Shown here: positions 35,406-45,679 of the stretch, piece by piece
Layout of the letters: every line of letters begins with the position of its first letter
How positions within the stretch are numbered: the stretch's first letter is position 1
NCBI RefSeq assembly: GCF_002127325.2
Contig: NC_035443.2
Span: 145,342,073-145,406,072, forward strand
Reading direction: 5' to 3'
DNA: 64,000 nucleotides
DNA from: Helianthus annuus
Taxonomy: Eukaryota > Streptophyta > Magnoliopsida > Asterales > Asteraceae
The notes under the pieces: model-generated
Databases searched by the model: none
The model's input: only the letters and a program-made list of their open reading frames with translations
Told to the model about the DNA's origin: nothing
Program-made: the position numbers and the translations under genes

Positions 35406-37092
35406 TGATGCGTGTCAGTGTGTATATGTTTTTAATATATAATTAAACCCTTTTTACACTTTTAGCCAAGTTTTAAATTTATAAAACACGATATTCACTA
35501 ACACTAAACACACATATGGGCAAGTGCACCCATCGTGGACGTAGTATAGTGTTGGTAAGATACCGAGGTCGTCCAAGGACACAAGAGCTTTTAATACCGG
35601 TTTATCCTCAACGTCTAACCAAATCAAAAAGTTAGAAAAATGTTTTAAACTAAGAAAAATAAAAACTAACTAAATGCTGAAAAATAAAATAAAAACAGAT
35701 AGACAAGATGAATCACTTGGATCCGACACGTGTATTAGTATAACCTTTGATTATTTTTGCACTTTTGCACTTGTTTAAGAGATTATCTTAGTTATTGTAG
35801 TAGGCCCCTCTTTTGAAGGCGACGTTACCCTCAACCCAGTAGTTTGAGTCAGCAAGGATACAATCCTAAAGGGTCGGATTATTGAAAGATAATGAATTAA
35901 GTTATTAATGCAAATTATGGTAGGCCCCGCTTTTGGCGGTGACGTTACCCTCGGCTAAGTAGTCTGAGTCAGCAGGGATACAGTCCTAAATAGCCGGGTT
36001 ATAGTATTAATAGTAGTTAGCTTATGAGGGGGTCAAAGAGTTTGGATCCCCGCCATCCAATACCTATGGGCATTGAAGGAGATCCTACTAAATTTGACCC
36101 AGGTCCCAAGCAGGACCTCTAAACGCTGAACAAGGGCAAGACCTTTACCAAACCATTCCCTTAACCCCCGACCAGGTAGCCAACATACCTCCATATAGAC
36201 CGTGGAGATATGAATGGTGAAAATCTTTTATTTTATATAGACAGTAAAATAATGCCAAGACACCACGGACAAACGATAAGGAAAGATCACCTTCAACATA
36301 AGTAACTAGTTATTAAAGTCATTAATACAAAACCAAATAAAAAGTGCAAAAGATTAAAAATAAAAAGTATTATACTAAACACTTGTCTTCACCAAGTGAT
36401 GTAAGAGACTTAGGCAAACATGGCCTTGATTGTCAAGAACTCTTACGATCAATCTTGGATCCCGAGACGACTCACACACTCTACGATGGACAATGGATGA
36501 TGGTGGTGGATGATGGTGTTATGGTGGTGGTGGGTGGTGGATGAGGTGTGAGAGAGGTGGTGTGCCAAGGGATGAGAGAGAATGAAACCAAGCTCCTCTA
36601 TTTATAGGCTGGACAGAACGCTGGACACGGCCCCGTGTCCGCTGGACACGGCCCCGTGCCCGTCTGACACTCTCTCTCTTCATTAATTGTAATTGCGAAT
36701 TACAATTAATGCGCCTGCTGTACTTTCAACACGCCCCCGTGCTCGCTGGACACGGCCCCGTGTCCAGCAATGGAAGCTTCTACTGGTTTGTCTTATCTGC
36801 TGCTTCCTGGGCACGCCCCCGTGTTCGCTGGACACGGGGCGTGTTCAGACTCTGTTTTCTTCTCTTTGTCTTGGGAGGTGCCGTTGAGGGTCCGGGCAGT
36901 CCACTTTTGTTCCTTTTCTTGTATTTATGGTAGAATTAGGGGTCTTTTTGCTTCTTTTGTGGTTTTGAGCTCATTTCATCCTGAAAATACAAAAGGAAGA
37001 CAAAAACACTCTTTTTCCAACATTAGTACTTAAAAAGGGTTAGTTTTATGCCTTAATTGATGTGTTTTATATGTTGCATTTTACACACATCA
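35406..37092 (-). repeat. Element Z 5' LTR
   Basis: 1687 bp and ends at the TSD CCTTT (37093-37097). It has two tandem palindromic units at 36619-36661 rather than three. Confidence 0.94.
36441..36850 (-). promoter_or_regulatory. Element Z promoter: palindromic units, long inverted repeat, TATA box
   Basis: On the minus strand, units at 36805-36850 and 36729-36770, a 14-bp inverted repeat (arm CATTAATTGTAATT, loop GCG, 36681-36711) and two more units at 36661-36619 lead to TATAAATA at 36606-36599. A CGTAAGA donor-like site has its GT at 36446, about 155 nt after the TATA box. Confidence 0.55.
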
Positions 37093-38802
37093 CCTTTCCA
37101 TGCTAAAGGTTTCCTTTATTGGTAGAAAATGAGCTGATTTGGTTAATCGATCCACAATTACCCAAATAGCATCATTACCTTTTCTGGTTTTGGGTAACTT
37201 AGTAACAAAGTCCATTGTTATGAGTTCCCATTTCCATACAGGCATTTCTAACGGTTGTAGTAGTCCTGAAGGTTTCTGGTGTTCGGCCTTAACTTGTGAA
37301 CAGGTAAGACACTTGGTTACATATTCAGCTATGTCCTTTTTCATTCCTATCCACCAGAAATTATTTCTTAAATCTTGGTACATCTTATTGTTTCCTGGAT
37401 GTACAGTATACCTAGATTTATGAGCTTCTTCTAGAATTTTATTTCTTAATTCTCCCTGCTTAGGTACCCAAATTCGTTTCTTGTGGAATCTCCAAATTCC
37501 ATCCTTTCCTTGTTCTAGTTCCTTTAGGTAACCTTTCATTCCTTCGGCATCGTCCTTGATTGTCGTTCCCTGAACTTTCTTCAATTGTTCCATTAAATCT
37601 AATTGTAGATTTAACCTAAGAGCACGGACTCGTTTTTGCTTTTCATGATACTTACGACTTAAGGCATCTGCGACTACGTTTGCCCTTCCTTCGTGATATT
37701 GAATATTACAGTCGTAATCACTTAGGATTTCCATCCACCTTCTTTGCCTCATGTTTAGCTCTTTTTGCCCAAATATATACCTTAAACTTTTATGATCTGT
37801 ATAGATAGTAAACTTACTTCCGTATAGATAATGTCTCCAAATCTTAAGGGCAAAAATTATGGCTCCTAACTCTAGGTCATGAGTTGTATAATTTTCCTCG
37901 TGCTTTTTCAACTGTCTAGAGGCATACGCAATTACCTTTTTGCGTTGCATCAACACACATCTATATCCTAATTTTGAAGCATCACAGTATACTTCAAAAT
38001 CTTCGGTTCCTTCGGGTAAAGCTAAGATTGGAGCGTTCGTCAATTTGTGCTTTAGAATCCTAAAAGCTTCCTCTTGTCTAGGTCCCCATTCAAACTTAAC
38101 TGCTTTACAGGTTAGCTTAGTCAAAGGTACAACTATCTTAGAGAAGTCTTTAATAAATCGTCTATAGTATCCAGCTAATCCTAGAAAACTTCTAACTTCA
38201 ATAGCCGTTCGTGGAACCTTCCAGTTAGTAATTGCTTCTATTTTAACAGGATCTACGTGAATTCCTTCGTGATTCACCATATGACCTAAAAATTGTACTT
38301 CCTGCAGCCAGAATTCACACTTCGAGAATTTGGCATAGAGCTTTTCCTTTCTTAACAAAGTTAAGAGTGCATGCAGGTGCTCACAATGTTCTCCCTGACT
38401 TTTGGAATAAATTAGTATATCGTCAATGAACACGATTACAAATTTATCCAAGTATGGTTTACAGATTCTATTCATCATGTCCATAAATGCGGCTGGAGCA
38501 TTTGTTAATCCGAAGGGCATGACTGTAAACTCATAATGGCCATACCTAGTTCTGAAAGCAGTTTTAGGTATGTCCTCCTCTTGTACTTTCAACTGGTGGT
38601 ATCCGGATCTTAAATCTATCTTAGAGAAATACCTAGCTCCTTGTAATTGATCAAAAAGATCATCAATCCTAGGTAGTGGGTATCGATTCTTAATTGTAAC
38701 CTTGTTCAATTCCCTATAATCGATACACATTCTCATTGACCCATCTTTCTTTTTCACAAACAACACTGGTGCACCCCAAGGGGATGAACTAGGTTGTATA
38801 AA
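37093..38802 (-). pseudogene. pol: Element Y RT, RNase H and integrase N-terminal part
   Basis: Same frame as the gag-protease part upstream, from which it is separated by one TGA. RT motifs CIDYRELNK and [10 protein letters not shown], RNase H CDAS followed by CVLMQ, a [10 protein letters not shown] motif, and the integrase zinc finger ([19 protein letters not shown]) are present. They are followed by the first catalytic Asp in the TMDFVTKLP region. It ends at 37093 where Z is inserted, and the coding sequence resumes at 25111. Confidence 0.9.
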
Positions 38803-40680
38803 TCATTTGCTTAGTAATTCATCTAACTGCTTTTTCAATTCTAGCATTTCAGTAGGTGCTAATCGATAAGGTGCCTTAGCTATTGGTGTAGTACCTGGAA
38901 TTAGATGAATTCTAAACTCTACTTCCCTATCCGGTGGTAACCCAGGTAATTCTTCTGGAAAGACATCTGGGTATTCTGAAACTATAGGGATGTCCTGGAG
39001 TTCCTTACTTTTAGTGTTAATGATTACAGAAATCATATACACCATTTCTTGTTTCCTTGAATAACTAGCCAATTTCATTACTGAAATGAACTTCAGTGGC
39101 TTCCGAGGTCTATCTCCTGTAATTAAGATTACTTCTTCTGTGGGGGTACGGATTTCTACGGAATTCTTATCACACAGGATTCGAGCATGGTTGGCGACTA
39201 ACCAATCCATTCCTAATACTACATCGAATCCGGCTAAATTCATAGGTAACAAGTTTGCAGAAAACTTATGGCCTAACAGTTCTATCTTTCCTTCTTGCAA
39301 TACTTTATCAATGTTGACAGAATTTCCATCTGCCGTTTCGACTGTAAAAATCTGCCTAAGGGTAGTTAAAGGTAAGTTAAGAGCTTGGCAGAATGAAGTA
39401 TTAATGAAACTTTGGTTTGCACCAGAGTCAAATAATACTTTTGCATAGACGTTATGTACTAAGAACGTACCTGCTATCACGTCTGGAATGAGTTCGGCTT
39501 CTTGAGTGGTCAGCTGGAATGCGCGAGCATTTTTCTTGGTTGTCCCTTCAGCTTGTTTGCCTTTATTGTCTGCGGTTTTAACTAATTTAGGGCATTCTGT
39601 TTTGTAATGTCCGGTTTCTCCACAGTTATAGCAGACTATGGCTTTCTTTTTGCAGTTATCTTCACTATGTCCTACTGATTTGCAAAAATTGCAGGTTATA
39701 TAGCATCTTCCAAAATACTTTCTCTTGCAATTTCTGCAGAATGGCGGGGTTGAGGATTGCCCTGTTCCTCTTCTTTTAAAGCGGTTATTATTACCCGTAC
39801 GAAATCCCTGGGTAATCTTCTGAGCCAATTCTTTCTTTCGATCTTCTTCTCTTGTGCGCACCAGTTCATCGGTTAAGGTGTTGGCTAACTCTACAACATC
39901 GTCAATGGTGCGTGGTCTTGCAGCTTTAACGATGTTATGGATTTCTCCGATTAATCCCCAAATATAACGGGATATGAGCACCGGTTCTAGCGAAGCCAGG
40001 GTAGGTACCACTCTCGCATATTCGAAGAATGTCGAAGTGTATCCCCGACAGTCGACGCCTATCATACGATGACTCAGGAACTTGTTTGCCATTTGTTCCT
40101 TTTCGTATTCGGGGCAGAATTTTCTTTCGACAAGACTCTTAAATTCTTCCCAATTCATTGCATAGGCCACCCTTCTTCCTTTTGCTTGTAGCACTGTGTT
40201 CCACCATTCTAGCGCCCCTTCTTTGAACAGGTTTGATGCATACATCACTTGATCTTCTTCAGCACATTTACTTATTGCAATTACTGCTTCGGTTTTCTCT
40301 AACCATCGCAGTGTTGCAGTTGCCCCTTCATTACCTGCAAATTCTGCTGGTTTACAGGCAAGAAATTCCTTGTAAGTGCAACCAGGCGTTGCAGCTTTCA
40401 TTTTCTTAGGGAGTGGGGCCTGTTGCGGATTGTTATCATGATTATCATGATTGCCGCCTCCATTTACACTATGGCTAAAATTATCTTCCTGAGTACGTTT
40501 ACTAGGAATGATTTGTTGTGATTCAACAGGTTTCCTAGCAGCAGCCATGATTTCTGGAATAGCATTGGCTATCCCTTGAGTGATGATATTTTCAATATCT
40601 TGTCTAGTCATGTATTGGTTTTCCTGATTTTGCTCAGATTGATTTTCTTCATTAACTGGTTCATTACTAGCGTTTTCCAT
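38803..40680 (-). CDS. gag: Element Y Gag-protease (625 aa, ends at premature stop)
   Basis: Starts at the ATG at 40680, directly after TTAGCAG. The retrotransposon Gag core covers about residues 100-250 (WWNTVL, RKFCPEY). Cys-rich knuckles follow near 316-365, ending with CYNCGETGHYKTEC. Protease LFDSGANQSF lies near residue 417 with GMDWL downstream. The protein stops at a TGA at 38803-38805 just before the first RT motif. In the homologous place X has a Gly codon, so a single G-to-T change (GGA to TGA) is the likely lesion. Confidence 0.9.
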   Translation of the reverse strand: MENASNEPVNEENQSEQNQENQYMTRQDIENIITQGIANAIPEIMAAARKPVESQQIIPSKRTQEDNFSHSVNGGGNHDNHDNNPQQAPLPKKMKAATPGCTYKEFLACKPAEFAGNEGATATLRWLEKTEAVIAISKCAEEDQVMYASNLFKEGALEWWNTVLQAKGRRVAYAMNWEEFKSLVERKFCPEYEKEQMANKFLSHRMIGVDCRGYTSTFFEYARVVPTLASLEPVLISRYIWGLIGEIHNIVKAARPRTIDDVVELANTLTDELVRTREEDRKKELAQKITQGFRTGNNNRFKRRGTGQSSTPPFCRNCKRKYFGRCYITCNFCKSVGHSEDNCKKKAIVCYNCGETGHYKTECPKLVKTADNKGKQAEGTTKKNARAFQLTTQEAELIPDVIAGTFLVHNVYAKVLFDSGANQSFINTSFCQALNLPLTTLRQIFTVETADGNSVNIDKVLQEGKIELLGHKFSANLLPMNLAGFDVVLGMDWLVANHARILCDKNSVEIRTPTEEVILITGDRPRKPLKFISVMKLASYSRKQEMVYMISVIINTKSKELQDIPIVSEYPDVFPEELPGLPPDREVEFRIHLIPGTTPIAKAPYRLAPTEMLELKKQLDELLSK

Positions 40681-40953
40681 CTGCTAATTTATATTGATAG
40701 GAATTATTAGTATCTAATTATTGGTAATAAAATCATCACAGATAAACATATAGATTATTACAACATATAGATATAACCAAAATTGTCGATGCCTCGACTT
40801 CTGTTTTGTTTTATATATTATATTTGCTTCAATACACACTTTTTATCTTACATTGTTTTATTGCCCATTTTACAGAGTTAGTTTTAGTGTATTAGTTATG
40901 ATACAAACAAACTTTTCCAAACCCTCCCCACTATTCTTGGGTCAACTGGCAGT

Positions 40954-41703
40954 TCAGTAGTGACGTTCCCTTTCATCATACTTCCAGGAAATCTGCTCCC
41001 CAATTTCCCTGATCCTATTCCCAGTGCCTATCAGTTCTTCACCAAACTGATGCAGTTCAACTAAATTTTCATAGCTCATTGGCGGATTAGGGATAGGTTC
41101 TGGATCAAACTGTGGGAGAAAACTATAGGGACTATTGACTATATTTTGGAATTGCCAGTCATTGGTCCACCATTCTTCCATTTGGCCTAATGGTCGTGTG
41201 TGGACTAGTGGGTCTGGAATAACTGGTTCTAGGTTTATTGGGAGTTGGGCTGTAGCAGGGTAAGAGAAGAGATTATTGTTAACAGGCTCTATGATATCAC
41301 AATTGGCCAGTAGACGGTCTATTTCGTCCTGGAATGTGATCTCCTCCGGCTGTTTAGAGCTTTCTCCGATCTCTATTCCCTTTTGCTTTAGGTCTATCCC
41401 TATTTTTGTCCCTGCTGGTTTGGAACTTTCTCCGGTTTCTATTTCCTTTCCCTTGCTCACACTTACAGGATTTTCTATTTTAGGGAGTCTCCTAGTTGCG
41501 GGTTTCCTTCTACGCACTTTTCTCCACCCTACATATCTTCTCCTCTTTTTAGGTTTTGCTTTTTCCAGCGGTGGAGCTTGGAATTCCAGAGGTTCCTCTA
41601 TGTCGGCAATGTAACCAGTGAAGTTGTGGGAGACTTCAATTGGCACAGGATAGAGGTTGAGGTTCTGAAATGCCTCGGATAGCTCACTCATGCTGTGTAG
41701 CAT
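40954..41703 (-). CDS. Extra leader ORF 2 of element Y (about 249 aa), unknown function
   Basis: Lies between PBS and gag in a Tekay-type element, where no gene is normally expected. ATG at 41703. It contains a strongly basic patch beginning KPKKRRR near residue 45 that looks like a nuclear-localisation or RNA-binding segment. An internal duplication of KG-x-EI-x-(x)-GESSK follows near 80-110, then an acidic/Pro-rich half and the C-terminal WKYDERERHY. No known domain recognised. In the same frame as gag but separated by stops. Length and biased but non-repetitive composition argue for a real protein. Confidence 0.55.
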   Translation of the reverse strand: MLHSMSELSEAFQNLNLYPVPIEVSHNFTGYIADIEEPLEFQAPPLEKAKPKKRRRYVGWRKVRRRKPATRRLPKIENPVSVSKGKEIETGESSKPAGTKIGIDLKQKGIEIGESSKQPEEITFQDEIDRLLANCDIIEPVNNNLFSYPATAQLPINLEPVIPDPLVHTRPLGQMEEWWTNDWQFQNIVNSPYSFLPQFDPEPIPNPPMSYENLVELHQFGEELIGTGNRIREIGEQISWKYDERERHY

Positions 41704-41892
41704 ATATGCAAAATGCACAAAAATGCTAAGTTAAAACTTTGGAACAAAGCTTAACAAATAAACATTTTTATTGCACACTAATTTGTACAACATAACAGCA
41801 AACAGAACACACTCAGATTTATTTATTTATTTATTTACTACTCATATTTATTTATTTATTTACTGGGAAGTACTTATTTCTAGATTTAAAGT

Positions 41893-42216
41893 TTAAAGAT
41901 TTGCATTTTCTACTACGGTAGCGAGCAGACACAAATTTGCCCATTTTTCATCAAGGTTATTTTCCCCTGGTGGATTATTGCTAATTTCCTGAATTTCCGG
42001 GTTAAACCTCCCCCTCTTGGTTTGGGGTTTCTTTTTCTCTTGACCCTTCCTAATAATCAAATTCCTTTTCTCCGGGGTAAGTGGGTTTTCATAATTTGCC
42101 TTACGGACAAAGATTCCTTCCTCTAACTCGGTGGGAGATTTGGAGGAAGAGGTTCCCTGTTCTTTAGGTGTACTATCTAATTTGCGGTAGATAGCAGAAA
42201 TCTTTTGTTTACCCAT
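41893..42216 (-). CDS. Extra leader ORF 1 of element Y (107 aa), unknown function
   Basis: First ORF after the PBS, with ATG at 42216. Lys-rich and basic (KKKPQTKRGRF), with no Cys motif and a short hydrophobic end (WANLCLLATVV). It is separated from the next ORF by a spacer rich in TAAA tetranucleotides (41822-41866 region), which puts stops in every frame. Same frame as leader ORF 2 and gag. Function unknown. It may be a chance ORF, but its pairing with ORF 2 makes that less likely. Confidence 0.45.
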   Translation of the reverse strand: MGKQKISAIYRKLDSTPKEQGTSSSKSPTELEEGIFVRKANYENPLTPEKRNLIIRKGQEKKKPQTKRGRFNPEIQEISNNPPGENNLDEKWANLCLLATVVENANL

Positions 42217-42344
42217 ACTGTAATTTTAACAATTAATCAGTTAATAAGCATATATTCACAGAATGGAAATTAAAATTCCTAAGTATTTTTCAATTACTTC
42301 AATAGGCTTAAAATAGTGAGCTTTATCAGTAAGCTTAAAACAGT

Positions 42345-42357
42345 GGCTCTGATACCA
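42345..42357 (-). other. Primer binding site, initiator tRNA-Met type (element Y)
   Basis: The minus strand reads TGGTATCAGAGCC, 9 nt from the 5' LTR. This spacer is longer than in X and T (3 nt). Confidence 0.9.
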
Positions 42358-42366
42358 CCTTATTTC

Positions 42367-43798
42367 TGTCACGACCCCCGACCCGGTTTGACCCGTTTCA
42401 GGAGCCGCGGGACAGAAATCCTGCGGTACTTAAATTTAAGGCGACAGCGGAAGTCTTTTTAAAACAGGATCTTTCAGTAATTTAAACTGCTCGCTTTATA
42501 ACTTTAGGGATAAACTCCTGATATTTACAACAATGTGATTTCCCAGGGAAATCTTTATTTTTCAAAACATGTTTCTTTTATTTATTTACACTGAGCCACT
42601 TTTCTAAGCTGGGAGTGCTTCACGGCACTTCTCTTTCTTTGCTCACAACATATCACCTGAAACATGTTTGAAAAAGGTTTTGTCAGTGGGGAAATACTGA
42701 GTGAATCATTCATTTTACTAAAACGACCCATTAGTTATAATTCACAGTATTAAGAGCGATTACAATGTTTCTGATATCAAACCAACTACCCACGGTACTT
42801 TATCACTCGACCCACTGGCCCACCTGTCCAGTGGTGTCTGTGATTATGGTCATATCACCCATTGGCTGCCCCAATGGTGAAGATTATCAAGTAATGTATA
42901 CAAAACCCCACATACCGGCTGTAACTTGGTGATTACAAAGACTTAATCCCTGTAATTATAACTTTGAAAATAACTTGGAGTTTTGTAACACAGTTGATAA
43001 AAAGAGAATGACTCACATTGCAGATTTTACGAGCAGAGTTTAAGCCTTACTGATTTGCATGTGATTAACCTAATTTAATTAACAATGTACACACAAATGG
43101 GTTAGTAACTAATTCAGCAGTTACGTCAATTCACGAGATTAAACCCTCACAACAATTAATAAGTGCAATACTCAATAATTCAATGGATTCACAACGAATG
43201 ACAGAGCATAGTCCGAATTCGAACAGCACTCAAACATTCAAGTCGAAATCACAATGAATAACAAAGTATCAGCTCAATTTGAGCAGCACTCAGACAATCG
43301 TTGGATAGTTATAATCGATCGGACGTTGAATCGTAATAGCGATCGAGTTATTACCCTGATTGTGGCAGCACCTCGTGATCGTGTGTGTTTATTGTAGTAT
43401 TACAGCCTTAACTCGACGTACAGACAGCAACTTTACGTCGTTTTCATTTCTCAGTTCAAGTCCCAAGGTCGGCTATTTATAGCAATTTTTGAGACTCGCT
43501 TACGGACCGTAAACCCTTTCCCTTGTGGTCCGTAAGCTAAGCAGTCTAATTCATAGGCTGCCTAGGCTCGGGACTAGCTTTGGTGATTCAACAATTGGGC
43601 CAATCAGAACATAGCAACGTTTAATTTAGATAATTATTCAACTAGGGTTTGCCCCCCTTGAGTTTTAGGGGCCCTGATCCTGATTCCGATTGTTCTGTAA
43701 ATTTTAGGGCAAATACAGAATTATTTGGGTGTCTTAATTAGGATTTTCTTATTGACTAATTATCGTCCTAATTATTGATTTTAGTGACAGTTGTTACA
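42367..43798 (-). repeat. Element Y 5' LTR
   Basis: 1432 bp and followed by TSD copy ATCGA (43799-43803). TATAAATA on the minus strand is at 43481-43474. The CTTACGGACCG inverted repeat lies just upstream. Confidence 0.94.
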
Positions 43799-43803
43799 AT
43801 CGA

Positions 43804-44680
43804 ACCTGCCGTTCGATCGACCATCCTATTCGATCCATCCATACTTGTTTGCATTTCCACGTTACTCATTGTTGTGCTATCGAACTATTCAGGCTAATCT
43901 TACTCTCAGCGCTCCCTTCAATCCATAATCAATCACTGTGAGTATACTCGAACCCTTTTTGCTTTAGCACTTTTGGGTGTTACATACGTTATTTATCAAA
44001 TCACAATCGAACACACTATTCAAACTATTTTGAACGCTAACCGATTGCATGTATTACGTGATTAAATGTATGCTTGTTGTTATGTTTACATGTGGAATGC
44101 TGTCTACCTGCCTTAGCAACGTAGTACTATAGTTTGGACTCAGCACCCGTTCACACGGGGGTTGTTAAGGACAATTACTTGCATGATTTACGGTGGTGAT
44201 CATGTAGTGCGAACTGTCTCGGACAGTCAACCCGCAGTCGTTGGTATTGATAGGTCCATGTCGATAATTAACATGCTTCATTTCCCTCTATGTACGTGCT
44301 GGTTATGCGTAAACTATTCGAACTCTATATGCTACTATCAAACTTGTATGCTCACCTTTACATTATATGTATTGACTTTATTTTAACGTATGTGACAGGT
44401 GTTTAGGATGCTTACTTGCTTTCTCTGCTGTGAAATCGAGGCTAGGAAAGAGTCTAGAAACCAAGACAATTTATATTTATGTGTTTAAATCTGAGTTGTC
44501 GGAACATGCTTTGTTTAAAGGATATCTATGTCTGTAATAACTAGATTTATCTTATGGGTCACGGTATGGGACGTGATATTTAAACTATTTGGTAATAATA
44601 GTTGTTATGGAATTTCTTTGAACAATCTGTTTCGCTCAGTGCCGCGCCCCGATGATTCCGCCATCGGTTGGGGTGTGACA
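43804..44680 (+). repeat. Element X 5' LTR, part 2
   Basis: Resumes after Y and aligns with 52263-53138. It ends GGGTGTGACA directly before the X PBS. Confidence 0.93.
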
Positions 44681-44683
44681 GAT

Positions 44684-44696
44684 TGGTATCAGAGCC
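44684..44696 (+). other. Primer binding site, initiator tRNA-Met type (element X)
   Basis: TGGTATCAGAGCC, 3 nt after the LTR. The surrounding 30-odd bases are identical to those after the T LTR at 59197. Confidence 0.92.
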
Positions 44697-45679
44697 ATAA
44701 CTATAGGGAATTAGGTTAGACACGACCTAGTCCGGGTCGCTGTCTTAGAGACCTAGACTATAGTTAGGAACCAACAGACCAAGCTTATGTGCCTTATTCT
44801 GCAATTCTTCACTATCACTGCACTCGAGTTTTCAATCAAAGTCAGGAGATTCAGTAACCGCAAACTCCCGACTAAATTGACTGACTTATCACGATTTCAT
44901 CCATTCACTCATGCTTAACCTAATATTTCCAATTCCATATAAGGAGAATTATACCAAATCAGGAGTGAAACCCTCATTTTGACGAAAATTCTCCTTGAAA
45001 TTTTCTTAAAACAAGGAAGGAATTGCTAAGCCAAGGGGTGAAACCCTAACCTTGGCAGTTTGTTCTGGACTTTATTTATCTCACCAAGGCATTCGACGGA
45101 CTCCAACGACCTGAACTCACAAGTATGACCTAAGGAATGTGCGTTGAATGTCCAAGAATCGAGGCAGAAACACGACCTCTAGAGTCGAAAGTGATGACAA
45201 GTCTACTGTGAATAGTCGAGTTGCCTTGGGTAGTCGATGTCTAGTAGCCGCAGACAATCTATCTCTCGATTTTGTGTGTTTCGATTCTGAGAACCGCAAC
45301 CGTGTACTCTGATGACTCGTTGATTTTTATGTGTTTATGTGTGCTTTCTCTGTTTTGTGTTTATAATTTGGGATGTTATTCGATTTTGCCATCATTTCAA
45401 TCGACACACACGACTCGTACTTTTATTCTATCCCCATTTGATCTCCAGTTGCTGCAATCCAGACGATATTGTGCTATACGACTAAGTAGGGCGAATACGA
45501 TACTATTCGATATGTTATACGAACAACACGCGAGCTTTGAATGATAGGATCTTGGTTATGTGCTTATGTGTTCACGTGATATGTGTTCGACGTGATTCTA
45601 AGCTTTAGATAGTAGTAGACGTGTGAGGTGAGATTCGATTTCGTTGTGTTGAGTCTCGTGACGATGTCTGTTGCAGACC
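44697..45679 (+). other. Leader of element X with stem-loops and acceptor-like site before gag
   Basis: A perfect 10-bp inverted repeat (arm AAGGAGAATT) at 44941-44950 and 44987-44996 encloses AGGAGTGAAACCC. A 7-bp stem GCCAAGG/CCTTGGC at 45030-45056 encloses GGGTGAAACCC. The leader ends TGTCTGTTGCAG with the AG at 45675-45676, 3 nt before the gag ATG. Confidence 0.65.

Larger units (their letters stand above)
25117..37092 (-). mobile_element. Element Z: Athila-type Ty3 retrotransposon with altered gag/protease and an envelope-position ORF
   Basis: 11,976 bp with TSD CCTTT (25112-25116 and 37093-37097), inserted in the Y integrase. LTRs are 1708 bp and 1687 bp. The 21-bp difference equals one extra unit of the palindromic repeat, and only three other differences were seen. 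Minus-strand order: Athila PBS, Tyr-rich ORF, protease/RT/RNase H/integrase ORF, 386-codon ORF, stem-loop, PPT. No canonical Gag capsid domain or zinc knuckle is visible, and the protease motif is degenerate, yet insertion was recent. Confidence 0.93.
11673..43798 (-). mobile_element. Element Y: Tekay-type Ty3 retrotransposon (minus strand), hosting W and Z
   Basis: Flanked by TSD ATCGA (11668-11672 and 43799-43803). The 5' LTR is 42367-43798. The 3' LTR is 11673-12693 plus 23747-24157. Both are exactly 1432 bp once W is removed, with about 15 mismatches by eye (about 1%). Internal order on the minus strand: PBS, two extra ORFs, gag-protease, RT, RNase H, integrase (split by Z), chromodomain-like tail, stem-loop, PPT. 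A single TGA codon breaks an otherwise open polyprotein. Confidence 0.93.
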
